From contig BTPG01000003.1 of the NCBI GenBank assembly GCA_036245525.1, positions 140,462,120 through 140,526,119 on the forward strand: DNA of 64,000 nucleotides, in the 5' to 3' direction. This stretch comes from Semisulcospira habei. Its lineage: Eukaryota; Mollusca; Gastropoda; Semisulcospiridae. A program made the position numbers and the translations under genes. Below, piece by piece: positions 47,701 through 60,407 of the stretch (positions are counted from its first letter, which is position 1; each line of letters starts with the position of its first letter). The notes beneath the pieces were generated by a model. The model searched no databases and was not told the DNA's origin. It saw only the letters and a program-made list of their open reading frames with translations.

Positions 47701-50700
47701 TGTAAATTGCTCTGTTTAGTTGGGCTCTGACTCGGCCGTGACCCACTTCACTGATAAGTGCGCGCGGGTCACTGCCGGCTCAGCGGAGCTAGAGGCGGGA
47801 AGCGTAGCGCTCTTTGTTTCTTGTTGAAGGCTGTCAGGCAGGTGATCAGTTTAGCCTGTTTATAACTTATTATTACCGTGGCTAAAAAGTTTCAATCGTA
47901 AATATCATTATGTAATACTATGCTTGAAAATGTCCTCTTCAAGCTCATGTAAGTTTCTTTTGTAGTCAGCTTCAACTTCTGTGGTTATTACATGATTAAA
48001 ATGTGTGTAGTTCGAGGAACTTTCCATCCGCCCTAGGCGCCGTAAGTATCTTTTCTAAAATTACAGGGAGGCTGCTTGGGGAGGGCAGCTCTATTAGCTT
48101 CAATGGCATAGGGTAAGGGGCGTTATAGCGGCACCCGCCTCCTCTTCGGGATTCTTCCTTATAGTAATACCATCGGTAATGTGTTTTGAGAAAACAAATG
48201 TATTTTTCTTTAAAATGAATTATTTTGAAAAATACTTACCGATGGTATTACTCGAAGGTCCCTCCCACCTACCCCGCTTGCCTCTGGTCCGCTAAAGAAA
48301 ACTGACTGGTGTGTAAGCGCTGTAGCGCATGCGCGGTTGAACTGGAAGGGAGGCTACCCAGGTTCCACCTAGGCTATGGCGTCCCTCACCTGCCATCATG
48401 ACCATTCTCGTACACAACAATTTTGGGCTAAAATTAGACTAGCTAAGAAACCATTTCCTTATAGTAATACCATCGGTAAGTATTTTTTAAAAAAATTCAT
48501 TTTAAAGAAAAATACAGTTTGCTAACAAGATGCATACATTTTTATGTGTGAAAATATTAATACAAAATACGCAATATACCTGATTGAAATAGATGGACAA
48601 AACCTTTAAAGGGGGGCATACATCTACACTGTGTAATGCACGCAGACTTGCCCACAGTCGCACGTACAGACTCTCACACAACAGACGCATACACCACCAC
48701 TGACTCAGACGGGCGCATTCATGCGGTAAAACTCAACACACGGGCTCCCTTTCTAAAGTGACTTTATACAATATAAACGAAAAGAAAGACTTAAATGACT
48801 ATCAAACTATTTACACTTCTCTGCTAACATCCGAACATCACACACACACAAATCACAATATCCTTGCCAGGCTAGGTTTTAGTTTCACACTGTCTCCAAC
48901 CTGTTTGATGTTATTGCCTGGTTACGTTGGTCCTTCTCACGTCTAGGCGTGAAAGTCCTTCGTTGTACGCTTCTTCCTGCCCTCCTGTCTCTTTGGCACG
49001 GACGTCCTCGTACACGTACCGTTGCGCAGTTCTCGCTGTGATCCGGGTATCTTGGTCCCGATCAGAATCACTCTCAGTGAAGAGCTGGAGGGATGACCTC
49101 ACGTTAGGTCCCACCTGTGACTGACGTCTCGGCGTCCTTCGTTCCAGTCTTTACAAGCACTCTGAATAGACAACAAAAGTCCCAACGTAACACTTGCTAA
49201 ACACACAACATATTGGATCAATGAGAAACGTCACGTAACCTGGCTGATACAAATAACTCACACGTTCATTCACACACACACACGTGCTTCATAAACTGTC
49301 TACTTCCGTAACACCCCCATATCTCTGTCACTGTCTTGAAACAGACTATAGCCTAACACTCTTGCTATACACTACTCTATACACTGGAAAAGACTATGCT
49401 TAACCAACCACGTACTATCTTCATAGCGGCTTAGACATACACACCTCACATTCCTTTAGTTATCTATCGTGGTAAACAACTGTATACAAAAACACCGGTT
49501 ACTTCACTGAATTCTAAACCAACATAACTAAACCAAACCGGAACACCGCTATACAACCACATTACTCTTACCAGCGCATACTGTCTTTCTAAGCAACTAT
49601 CAATACTACATATATAGAAACATACCTGAATTCTAGGCTTCAGAGTCTTGGAATGCGGGCTAGGTATCTCAAACACATCCGTCCAAGCAGACAGTTTAGC
49701 CCCGCACTAACCAAACTAGACCTCTGACAGACACAGCTTTCGCCTAGAACTCACTAAACAGAACTCACTAAAAATCCCGTGCTAACCATGTCTTACAGAT
49801 TTCCCGTGGAGCCTCATGCCACCCGGACTATCCACACAAACAAACCGTTAACAAAAACTGTACCGTACTAACCCTAATGTATGATCACTATCCCCGAGCA
49901 TAGAGCTTCATCACAATTCCCCCTTCCTCGGGAAAAAAAGAAACGACCGAGTTTCTTTTTATGACTACTCGACGTACACTATCACAAACCAAGACTAACT
50001 TTGACTAACTAGAATACAAGAAGGGACTAACTGTCTAGAACACAAGAAAAAAAATTACAGCCTGAAGCCTCAACGCACACCCTCGGATCGCACAGCGAAA
50101 GCTAAACAGAACTAACGCCTTAAAACCTCCAGAAATGAAAACGATCCAACGGCTGCCCACACATAAAACACACAATCGCGAGGCTCCAATCTCCGACCTA
50201 CCTACATATTGGGTGCTGAGCGGCATTTCTGTCCGCAACAGAACTATGCCGTCTCAGACCAACCCGACTATTGGGCCACACCCGCTGACTGATCCCCTGA
50301 TTCTGGACGGAAATAACATGGTCTCTCTGTTCCCAACTAAGCTTACTTCGAGCTCTCGTCGCCACTGATGCAACTGCACTGCGATTAACCTGAGCTCGTT
50401 TAACCGCGTCGACCCTACCGATGACTGGCTGCACACCCTTCATATTACCCAGGACTAAATCCACTACCGGCTCGCCAATGATACATGATACCAGATTACC
50501 TGTAAAAAACTCCGTGTCAACTTCTATCTTCGCCAACTGAAAAACCTCTATCTTGCCTCCAAACGAAACTACTTTCTGTGTCTCCCCTGTGTACTGATCC
50601 TCCCTAACTAGGCTACGTCTGACCCCCGCGGTCGTTGTACCGGAGTCACGGAGAACAGAAGCGAGACATCCGTTTACAACCCCGTCTACCAGCGGTAGGC

Positions 50701-53700
50701 AACCACCTCCGTCATCTGAACACACTGCGCCCAGCTGTGGTTCCTCCTCGACTGGGACCGCAAAACTGGCTACGTGAGTGGGCTGCACCGCCCCCTCCAC
50801 CATACCAGGACTGTTAGGACATTGATGAGCCAGATGGCCGTACCCCTGACAGGTGAAACACTGAGTCCCTGAACTACTGCTAGGACAGTCACGACTAAAA
50901 TGACCGTATGCATGACACGCAAAACACTGGGTGTCCGAGAATTCGCCATACGACCACGACCATACCCACGACCAGATGTTTCTCCTCGTGCGTACGGATC
51001 GCGACCGCTACTGCCGATACCTCGATCACCGCGTCGAAAACGCAAAGTACCTCTACTGTTAACCAGCTGGCCTCCACGTAAGGTATTGACGCCCCGGTAA
51101 CCCCCAGTCGTGTTAGCAGCAACCAACCCGACTGGCGGTGTCTCGGTCCTACGCGCGAGGTTTTTCGTAGGATGCGCCATCCGAAAAGCCTCCGCGTTCT
51201 GTACTAACTCGTCCGTAGTCTTGAGGTTACGCTCCCTCAAGAATACCGCTAGATCCTTGGAAACGCTACCAAAGAACTGTTCCGCCAACATGAGATCGAA
51301 CAATGCCTCGTACGTGTGGTCAATCTTTGACAATTCGACCCAACGTACGAGCAAATGGGACAACCGTTTGCCAAAAGACACAAACGATTCCCCTGTCTCT
51401 GGCCGACAAGCTCTCAAGCGTTCTCTGAAACCCTCCGCATTACACTGGAACCTCTGCAAGAGACACTCCTTCAACGTCTCGTAATCTACGTTCCCCGAAA
51501 CGTTCAAGCTATGGTAGAGACTCAAGGCCTGACCCTCTAGCACAGACGAAAGCAAAACGGGCCAGTTGGCAGAAGGCCAACTCAACGCCTGCGCATGAGA
51601 CTTGAAACAACACAAAAAAGCGTCAATAGAGTCCACGGACTCTTTAAACATCGGCAGTCTAGGAAAATTCCGTATGCCCCGGCCTACTGAATCACTATCT
51701 GCTCTAGACCCCGCATCCCGAGCTAACTGTAGTTGCACCTCCCTATCTTTCTCTTCTTTCTCTCTCTGGTACTCTAATTCTCTCTCTCTCAAAGCTTGTT
51801 CCTTTTCTCTCAAGGCATGTTCTTTTCTCGTCTTTCTCTCTCTGAAACGATCTCTCTTCTCTTTCTCTCTCTCTCTGTACTTCTAACTCTTTCTCCTTAA
51901 AGACTCTTCCTTTCTCTTCTCGCTCTCTCTGAGCTTCTAATTCCTTCTCTTTTAAGACTTTCTGAACCTCTAGTTCCTCTTTCTTAAGTACTCTTTCTCT
52001 CTCTTCCCTTTCTCTCTGAGCTTCTCTTTCTCTCGCCCTATCCTCCCTATCCCTACATTTCTCGACATAATGAAAAAGTTTCTCGTCCTTAAGACCTGGC
52101 CTTTCGCTTTGCTTAATATAAGCCTCTAGCGGGTCTACCTCCATATTTACAACTTCTAACAATGACAAAAACGTAAAAATACAAATAAATGGCAAAAATA
52201 TCAACCTAACACGCACCTAGCAATACAAAAACTTTAAGTCCACTACCCCACTATTGCCCGCACTACTCTAAAATACCGTTAAAACAGGGTCACCACTGTA
52301 ACGCACGCAGACTTGCCCACAGTCACACGTACAGACTCTCACACAACAGACGCATACACCACCACTGACTCAGACGGGCGCATTCATGCGGTAAAACTCA
52401 ACACACGGGCTCCCTTTCTAAAGTGACTTTATACAATATAAACGAAAAGAAAGACTTAAATGACTATCAAACTATTTACACTTCTCTGCTAACATCCGAA
52501 CATCACACACACACAAATCACAATATCCTTGCCAGGCTAGGTTTTAGTTTCACACTGTCTCCAACCTGTTTGATGTTATTGCCTGGTTACGTTGGTCCTT
52601 CTCACGTCTAGGCGTGAAAGTCCTTCGTTGTACGCTTCTTCCTGCCCTCCTGTCTCTTTGGCACGGACGTCCTCGTACACGTACTGTTGCGCAGTTCTCG
52701 CTGTGATCCGGGTATCTTGGTCCCGATCAGAATCACTCTCAGTGAAGAGCTGGAGGGATGACCTCACGTTAGGTCCCACCTGTGACTGACGTCTCGGCGT
52801 TCTTCGTTCCAGTCTTTACAAGCACTCTGAATAGACAACAAAAGTCCAAACATAACACTTGCTAAACACACAACATATTGGATCAATGAGAAACGTCACG
52901 TAACCTGGCTGATACAAATAACTCACACGTTCATTCACACACACACACGTGCTTCATAAACTGTCTACTTCCGTAACACTCCCATATCTCTGTCACTGTC
53001 TTGAAACAGACTATAGCCTAACACTCTTGCTATACACTACTCTATACACTGGAAAAGACTATGCTTAACCAACCACGTACTATCTTCATAGCGGCTTAGA
53101 CATACACACCTCACATTCCTTTAGTTATCTATCGCGGTAAACAACTGTATACAAAAACACCGGTTACTTCACTGAATTCTAAACCAACATAACTAAACCA
53201 AACTGGAACACCGCTATACAACCACATTACTCTTACCAGCGCATACTGTCTTTTTAAGCAACTATCAATACTACATCTATAGAAACATACCTGAATTCTA
53301 GGCTTCAGAGTCTTGGAATGCGGGCTAGGTACCTCAAACACATCTGTCCAAGCAGACAGTTTAGCCCCGCACTAACCAAACTAGACCTCTGACAGACACA
53401 GCTTTCGCCTAGAACTCACTAAACAGAACTCACTAAAAATCCCGTGCTAACCATGTCTTACAGATTTCCCGTGGAGCCTCATGCCACCCGGACTATCGGC
53501 ACAAACAAACCGTTAATAAAAACCGTACCGTACTAACCCTAATGTATGAGCACTATGCCCGAGCATAGAGCTTCATCACACACTGAAACCTGTCAAAGTG
53601 ATCACCTACAGAAGGTGGCCACCTCCCTAAGCAGACGAAGTGTTCGTGGTCCAGTGCTCTTCTTTCTGTTACATATACTTGCATGACCCTATCTAAAATG

Positions 53701-56700
53701 ACTACATTTTTTATAGTCCTGTGGGTGGTGGCCTTACACAGGTTTAACTTCTTCTGAGAGTCAGGTTTGGTACTGAGAGTCATTTGTCTGTCCCACAGAA
53801 CACATGGGACATGCTCTGCAGCACTCTATGAAGTTGTTTCCAAGTGCGGTAAGTCCTACAATTTAAAAAAAAAAAAAAATCATTTTCTTTATAATGGGTA
53901 TACTAAGTGATCAGCACATTTGCGACATGCCATACAGTAAAGATACATGGCTAATTTAANNNNNNNNNNNNNNNNNNNTTTAACCCCAAGGCTGACTGTG
54001 TACCATTTGCAGTAGATCGATCGACCATGATATTTAAGAGGAGTGCGAGATTAGCTTGGCGCCTGATGGTGCCAAGTTAATCTGGCACAACCCTTGAATT
54101 ATCATGGTTGATCCATCTCCTGTTAATAATAATAATAGGTATTTATATAGCTCCTAACCTCCTGATGGAGCTCAGTTGAGTGCATCAAGGATAAATGGGT
54201 TAAAGAGGGTGGGGGGTGGGAGGGGGGGGGTATGGGACTGGATTTTTTTGTGAGCATTGGTGGTCAGAATTATTGGGGCTTATATTTTGGGATTGTGAAT
54301 TGAACTTTATTTTGTGCACTAATAAGCTCAATAATATGCTGATAAAGAAATGTGCCTAAACAGAGGTGTGTATAGCTTCTTTTTTTCCTCCGGTTTTGAA
54401 GTTCCTCTTAAAATAAGGTCTAAAATTGCATCATACAAATATTTGAATTTTAACTACTGTATGACTATTAACCCCCTTAACTGTATGCAGTACTGGTGGC
54501 TGCATGCACAAAGGGGTTAATGAAATACATATCCACAAATTGTAGTGGCATTATATAAATCAACCCATTTAGCCCTGATGCACTGTAACAGGAGATAGAT
54601 CGACTATGATAATTTAAGGGTAGTGCCAGATTAGCTTGGTGGCCTCAGGCACCAGTCTAATCTGGCACTAACTTTGAATTATCATGGTCGATCCATCACC
54701 CACATCTGGTACATGGTTGTTAGGTGACACCTCCAAACTTTAGGAGATGTAGCTGTGGGGTTAAATGAAATAACTGTGGTGTGTTAACCCTTTTCATCCT
54801 GATACACCCATTGCTTAAAATGAATTTGACTAATAGTTCAAGGGTGGTGCCAGAATAGCTTGGTGCCAGAGGTGCCAACAGTTGATCTACCTCCTAATCT
54901 GAAATGTAGCCTTCATGGGACAATAAACAAATTTTACAAGATCAGCCTCAGGATGTAATGGGTTAATGAAAATTGCTGTATATCATAGGATCATTTCATT
55001 GTGGTGGAAGAAGAGCTGCTACTGGCTCCGGACTACCTCAGTTTCCTGGCCCAGTGTTTCTCTACACTCAACTCTGACCCCACACTTCTCGGCGTGTCCG
55101 CCTGGAACTTCAATGGTAAGGAACAAATTATGTATTTGGAGCCCCAACACTGCCATTGGCTGTGAATGAACTTTCTGAAGCCGTAACAGTCTGAAAGCTG
55201 GAGGAATGCAGGTTTGTACGAAGTCAGCAAAAGGCATAGGCTTCATGAGCTTGTGGGCATGAATGAACTTTCTGATACCATCACAGAACTAAAGCTGCAG
55301 GTTGTCTGAGTAACGTAGCTATGGATGAAGCTGGCAAAAGGCTTAGTACCTGATGAGCCCCCGCAGTTGCGGGGGCTCATCAGATCCTATGCCTCTTCTA
55401 GTTGAGCATTGATGGCCGTGTTCCGCAGTGAAGAAGGTAAAATTTCTCTACCATAGTTCAGCCCAGTCAGATAAGAGAAACTGAATTACCAATCTGCTCC
55501 AGAATGATTATCACTTCATTTTTTGGCTCACATGCGAAGCAAAAGTGTGTCTATGTTTTGGGCCAGTTGTCGTCCGTCTGTCCGCTGTCATCCGTGGTAA
55601 ACTTTAATGTTGTCATTTTTTCGGAGACTATTCAAGCCACAGTCTTCAAACTTGGCCCAAGGATACTTTGTGGCAAGACCTTTCTAAACATACCACAAAG
55701 GTCAAGGTCACAGGGGATCAGGAAATAGGTAAAAAATAGCTATATTTTGACATTATTTATTTTTTCTCAAATACTATTCACAACTTCAAACCCAAACTTG
55801 GTACAGAGATACCTGATGGTAAGATCTATCTATGCATACTAATTTGGATGACCCCTTAGAAAGGTCAAGGGTCACAAGAGGCTGGCAAATGTGTGTAAAA
55901 TGCCAATTTAAAAAAAAAAATTGTAGGTATTGTCAACATTTTTGCACATTTTTCAATCAGATTTGGCACAAAGGTAGCTGATGATAAGACCTTCCTATGC
56001 ATACTAATGTAGTCAACTCATTACAAAGGACAAAGGTCTCAGGGGGTTGACAGATGTGTGAAAATTGCTTACATTTTGAGAAAACATGGATTTTACTGGT
56101 GCAGAACCCATCCCTTATTGTCACAAAGGTCACACATGTAAATCGGTCATACACGTGAGCCATAATGGCTTTGCCTTTCTTGTTTAAAAGGGTAGTTCCG
56201 GCTTGTATGTTAGCTTTGTTCATTTCACATTATGAGCTGCAGCTGATAGATCAACTGTTTTAGCTCAGAGGCAGTGCCTGTTTTTAAAATTTCCCAGTTT
56301 CTCCAAGATTGGAGATACAGACGCGATACCAGCATAAATGCTTCTAGGTATTAACCTGTTCACTGCTGAGGAAAGCTGAATGCCACCCAATTGCAAGAGG
56401 TATAGATCCTCATGAGCCCCCGCAGTTGAGGGGGCTCATGAGAATCTGTGCCTCTTGCTTGCTGAAACCACTGCATGTATCCATGTCTCTTTGACAACTG
56501 GGGGATCTTTGACATTGAATTGACAGTGATTTCAAAAAGACAAGCTGTGTCCATGGCAGTGAAAAGGTAAAAAAGATTTTGCTGTCTGCCTGTCATTGCA
56601 CTTTACAGGTTTTGCCTCGCTGTTCTCAAGCTGCTTACCTTCTTATTTCAGGATTTGAAACGACGTCTGGGAATCGAGAGATTGTGTACCGTGTGGAGGA

Positions 56701-59700
56701 TTTCCCTGGACTAGGATTTCTGGTCAAGAAGCAAGCACTGGACATGTTGGTCTCATCTTGGGACGACTGCTGCGCGAAAAGGTAGGCGTTGGTAGTGTAC
56801 TGACGAGCAAAAGAATAGTGCATCATCATTGGAAACATCGGAAAACACAGAGTATTTTTTTATGATTCCCATGAAGTCACATTTCTGTTGTTCTTCAGCA
56901 TATTTGTTTGATCAAACTCATAGTTTCAGCTTTTGTTATAGCAGGTATTTTATAAAATATGGGTATCAGTGGTGAGGGGTGGGGGGAGAGGGGTGGTGGG
57001 GGGGGGGAGGGGGGGGGGGGAATTTGTTGAGTTCAAAATTTTTGAGGAAGTTTTCCATCAGGTTTCAAGTTTAACAAGGATAATAATAATAATTATTATT
57101 ATTAATTTATTAATTTTTCACCATGGGAAATGCATGCATATGAGAGATATTGAGATTAAAAAAAAAAAATTCCAGTTTAATGTGCTAACAAACTTCTGCA
57201 GTATGAGAAGTAGATACATATTGTGTGTTTGATTCCTATGGCATCATTCTATAAAAGGAGAGTAATTACATTATAGAGAAAATATGCTTTTGTTGTTCTT
57301 CCTTTGACCTCAGCTTCTTGTTCCTTTTTGCTTGGTGGGCATAGTAGATACAATTTTTTATTTATTGTCCTTTGTTCCACCCATTCAGCCATGGTAATAC
57401 ACTTCAACAGGAGGCAGATCAACCATAATAGCTCAAGGGGGGTGCCAAAATAGCTTGGCGCCTCTTGATACCACCCTTGAATTATTATGGTTAAAAAGAT
57501 TAAATTCTCTACATAGGAGAATGGCAAAATTAATTCTTCCTGACCCGCACTTGACAACCAAGGAAAAACTAAAAAAAAATGGATTCCTACCCCTTCAAAA
57601 TCACTTTAGATTTAACAAAGGGGTACTGATGTTTAAAGTGTGGAACCATATCGCTCCAGAATATTTAACAGATCTGTTTAAAAAATCAGATTCCTGCTAT
57701 GGGAATATGAGGGGTCTTTATATTGTTCCAAAACCCCGAATAGATTTATTTAAATCCACTTTGTCATTTGCGGGTTCCACACTGTGGAACTCACTCCCAC
57801 ATGACGTTAAAGCCACGCCGACATTATCTCGTTTCAAGACAAGTCTTTATAGATACCTGACATCACTTAAATAATAATATCTAGTTAAACGTAGACACAC
57901 GAATGTACATGTATATTCTATCATGTGTATGTGCGCGTGTATGTATGTGTGTGTGTATGCATGTGTGTGTGTGCGTGCTCACGCGTGTGTGAGTTTGTGC
58001 GTGCATGCGTGTGTTTGTATTTAGTGGACTGTATATTTTGTATCACTGTGCTTTGATGTCTCTGTTTTATGTATATTTTGTACTTAGTTAGTCGTAATCT
58101 TAGCAACGGCAGGTATGAAAAATGATATAGTCACTGACTGTGTTAATATCTTCACCGTTGTAAAATAAAGATTCATTGATTCATTGATTTATTGATGGTT
58201 GACCTATCTCCTAAACGCAGACAACTTCCAAATTTAGAAATTCAACATTACAACTCAATGTGTTAAAGGGGGATTATTGGGCAATGTAATCCATTACTTC
58301 ATAAGAAAACAAAAAGAGTTGCATCCTTTTATATGCTTCCTTTGATCTTTAATTCTTTTTCTGTTTCTTAGAATGTTCAATTGGTAGATTTCTTTTTAAT
58401 CTTCATTGTTTAAGCAGTCATTCTTAGTATGGGATGCAATGTTTCGTGCCTCAGGGCGTGGGATGGCTGGCGATTCAGAGGGGACGGCCACTACGAAGTC
58501 CTCATGCCAGATGTGTCTCGTGTGTTTCGGCAGCCGTACCAGGGCGCAGGTCGTGAATCGGAGCTGATGATAGAACTTTTCCTCAAGCCCCGCACCACCA
58601 GTCTGTAAGTCAGTGTGCAGTGCTGTTTCGACATGTGCTGATCTGTGATTTTGAACTGTATAAGCTTCAGCCTTGTTCATGATCTGTTCATGGACTGAGT
58701 AACCCCCTCACTGCCTGGAGATGCACATTGTGCTTGTTTGATCATGGTAAATTCCATGTCAAAGATCCCCCGCCATGAAGGGAACATGGATAAAAACTAT
58801 AGTTAGCAAGAGGCATAGATCATCTTGAGCCCCCACAACTGGGGGGAGGGGGTGGGGGGTGGGCTCATGAGGATCTATACCTCTTGCTGTTGTGTGGTGT
58901 TCTATTTTCTCATCAGTAATGGTGTTGATTGCCAGTTTGAAGTCGTCTGAAGACAAAACTTAGGAAATTGTTCGTTGTGTCTAGTGTCATGCAGTCTGTG
59001 GTGAAGTTGTTGTTTAGTATTATTTATTTCGTTGTTTTACAGCCAACTCCCAGTGCCACTTCAGGATGTTAAAAGCCTAATGGAGAAGGAGTATGAGGAA
59101 TACCTCAACAAACTGATTGAGGGTAGTGCCACTCTCTCCGCCTCTGATCTCAAGCAGTGTGTGCGCAGCATCGAACCCCCACCAGATCTGCCTCATGATG
59201 ACAAGTATGTTTGTTTCAGTCATAGTTTTTAACCCATTTGACCCCAGAGCCCAACAGCAGGAGATGGATCGACCATAATAATTCAAGGGTAGTGCCAGAT
59301 GAGCTTGGAGCCTTCAGGCACCAAGCTTATCTGACACTTCCCTTGCATTATCATGGTGGAACTATCACCTGCAACTGGTGCATAGTCGTTATGTAACACC
59401 TCCAGCATTTTGGAAATGGCAAGGTGGGGTTAAGTGGGTGAAGCTGACAGGTGACACTGTTTGCCCTTCCAGACTTTTCTAAAGAGAGCACCTGTCTCTT
59501 AACCCTTTTAGCCCCAAGGTCTCATTTCTCAAATTTTGGAGGTGTTGCATAACGACTTTGTACCAGTTGCAGAGTTGGATTGACTATGATAATCCAAGGG
59601 TAGTGTCAATCTGGCACTACCCTTGGATTATTGTAGTCAATCTGTCTCCTGCAACTGCAAAGGGTTAAGACACGTTTTTCCTGGCAAAACAGGTGGAAGC

Positions 59701-60370
59701 TCCAGACCGGTTCTACTGCAGCAGGTCTGAAAGTGCAAGAAAAGCTTTATGGACTAGAAGCAAAAAATCTTCACGTACATGTATGATGTAATTTATGCAT
59801 GCTAAGTGCAGTGCTTAACCCTTTGGCTGTCAGTAGCGCTTTAAGTCGAGGTGATTCCTGCTGGAATCACCTCGACTAAAAGCGCTACCGACGGTCAAGG
59901 GGTTAATTTGAGATATTCGTTACTCGCGGTTTTTGAGTGGCATATTCTCTTGCAGGCGCCCTGTAGCTGTTTATTATGAACAGACAAGCTCCCTTGACTT
60001 CCGCCTTCTGCATGACATCTGCCGCTGCTTTGGTCTGGTGTCTCCCCGCAATTATCGCCCCAAAAATCTCCACAATGGTCTTCTAAGGTGGGTAGAACTT
60101 CTTTGCTGTTGGCACAGACTTTAGGAGGGAGGATAATGGGTCCTCTTGGCACTGAAATGCATGTGAGTTTTGCCTGGCATGCAGATTCTTCGCGGCTATT
60201 TGCTCAAATGGCAACCTAAGATCCATTGTTTGAAGGTTGCTAGTTTAATAATAATAATAGTAATAATAATAATGAGTACTTGTATAGTGCCTAACTTCAG
60301 AAATTAGAGCTCTAGGAGTTAACAAAAGCTAATTTTACAAAAATAACTAATTACAAAAACACAGTTTACA

Positions 60371-60407
<37 letters not shown>

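Larger units (their letters stand above)
42212..48513 (+). mobile_element. DIRS-like retrotransposon D6, best preserved, recombinase replaced
   Basis: Left end gttttctcaaaacacattac; its first ~200 bases recur inverted at 48290-48470; internal complementary region 48163-48255; right end ...ttcattttaaagaaaaatac. It has an intron-containing gag (42909-45289, one amber), an open RT-RNase H frame (45153-46964) and a recombinase N-terminus. The recombinase catalytic part is missing: at 47683 the sequence switches to 349 bp of the RAG1-N-like element and at ~48032 back to the DIRS 3' region. Confidence 0.88.
48632..53580 (-). mobile_element. LTR retrotransposon with gag-protease only
   Basis: Two 1,284-bp LTRs (48632-49915 and 52297-53580) in direct orientation differ at roughly 20 positions. 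On the - strand each begins TGTGATGAAGC and ends GCGTTACA or GCATTACA. CACTG flanks both sides (48627-48631 and 53581-53585), a 5-bp target duplication. A purine tract AGGAAGGGGGAAT precedes the 3' LTR (49916-49928) and TGGTGACCC follows the 5' LTR (primer-site candidate). The 2.4-kb interior encodes gag and a protease but no RT, RNase H or integrase, so the copy is non-autonomous. A Gypsy-like affiliation is likely from gag and protease style, not proven. Confidence 0.88.
57370..58266. repeat. MITE P2/P5 split by a CR1-like LINE
   Basis: Left part 57370-57490 ('gccaaaatagcttggcgcc', 'cccttgaattattatggtt') and right part from 58194 ('atggttgacctatctcct' to 'caatgtgttaaaggg') reconstitute one MITE; ATGGTT is present on both sides of the insertion. 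Confidence 0.65.

Noticed and set aside
48758..49124. Small frames in both LTRs (62-67 aa on both strands)
   Set aside because: They occur only because the two LTRs are copies of each other; nothing recognisable is encoded.
57921..58106. - strand frame with HTHTHTYT run
   Set aside because: Produced by a GT-rich stretch in the LINE 3' UTR.
58396..58680. - strand 94-aa frame over exon 12
   Set aside because: A shadow of the POMGNT1-like exon 12, which has matching splice phases and family motifs on the + strand.
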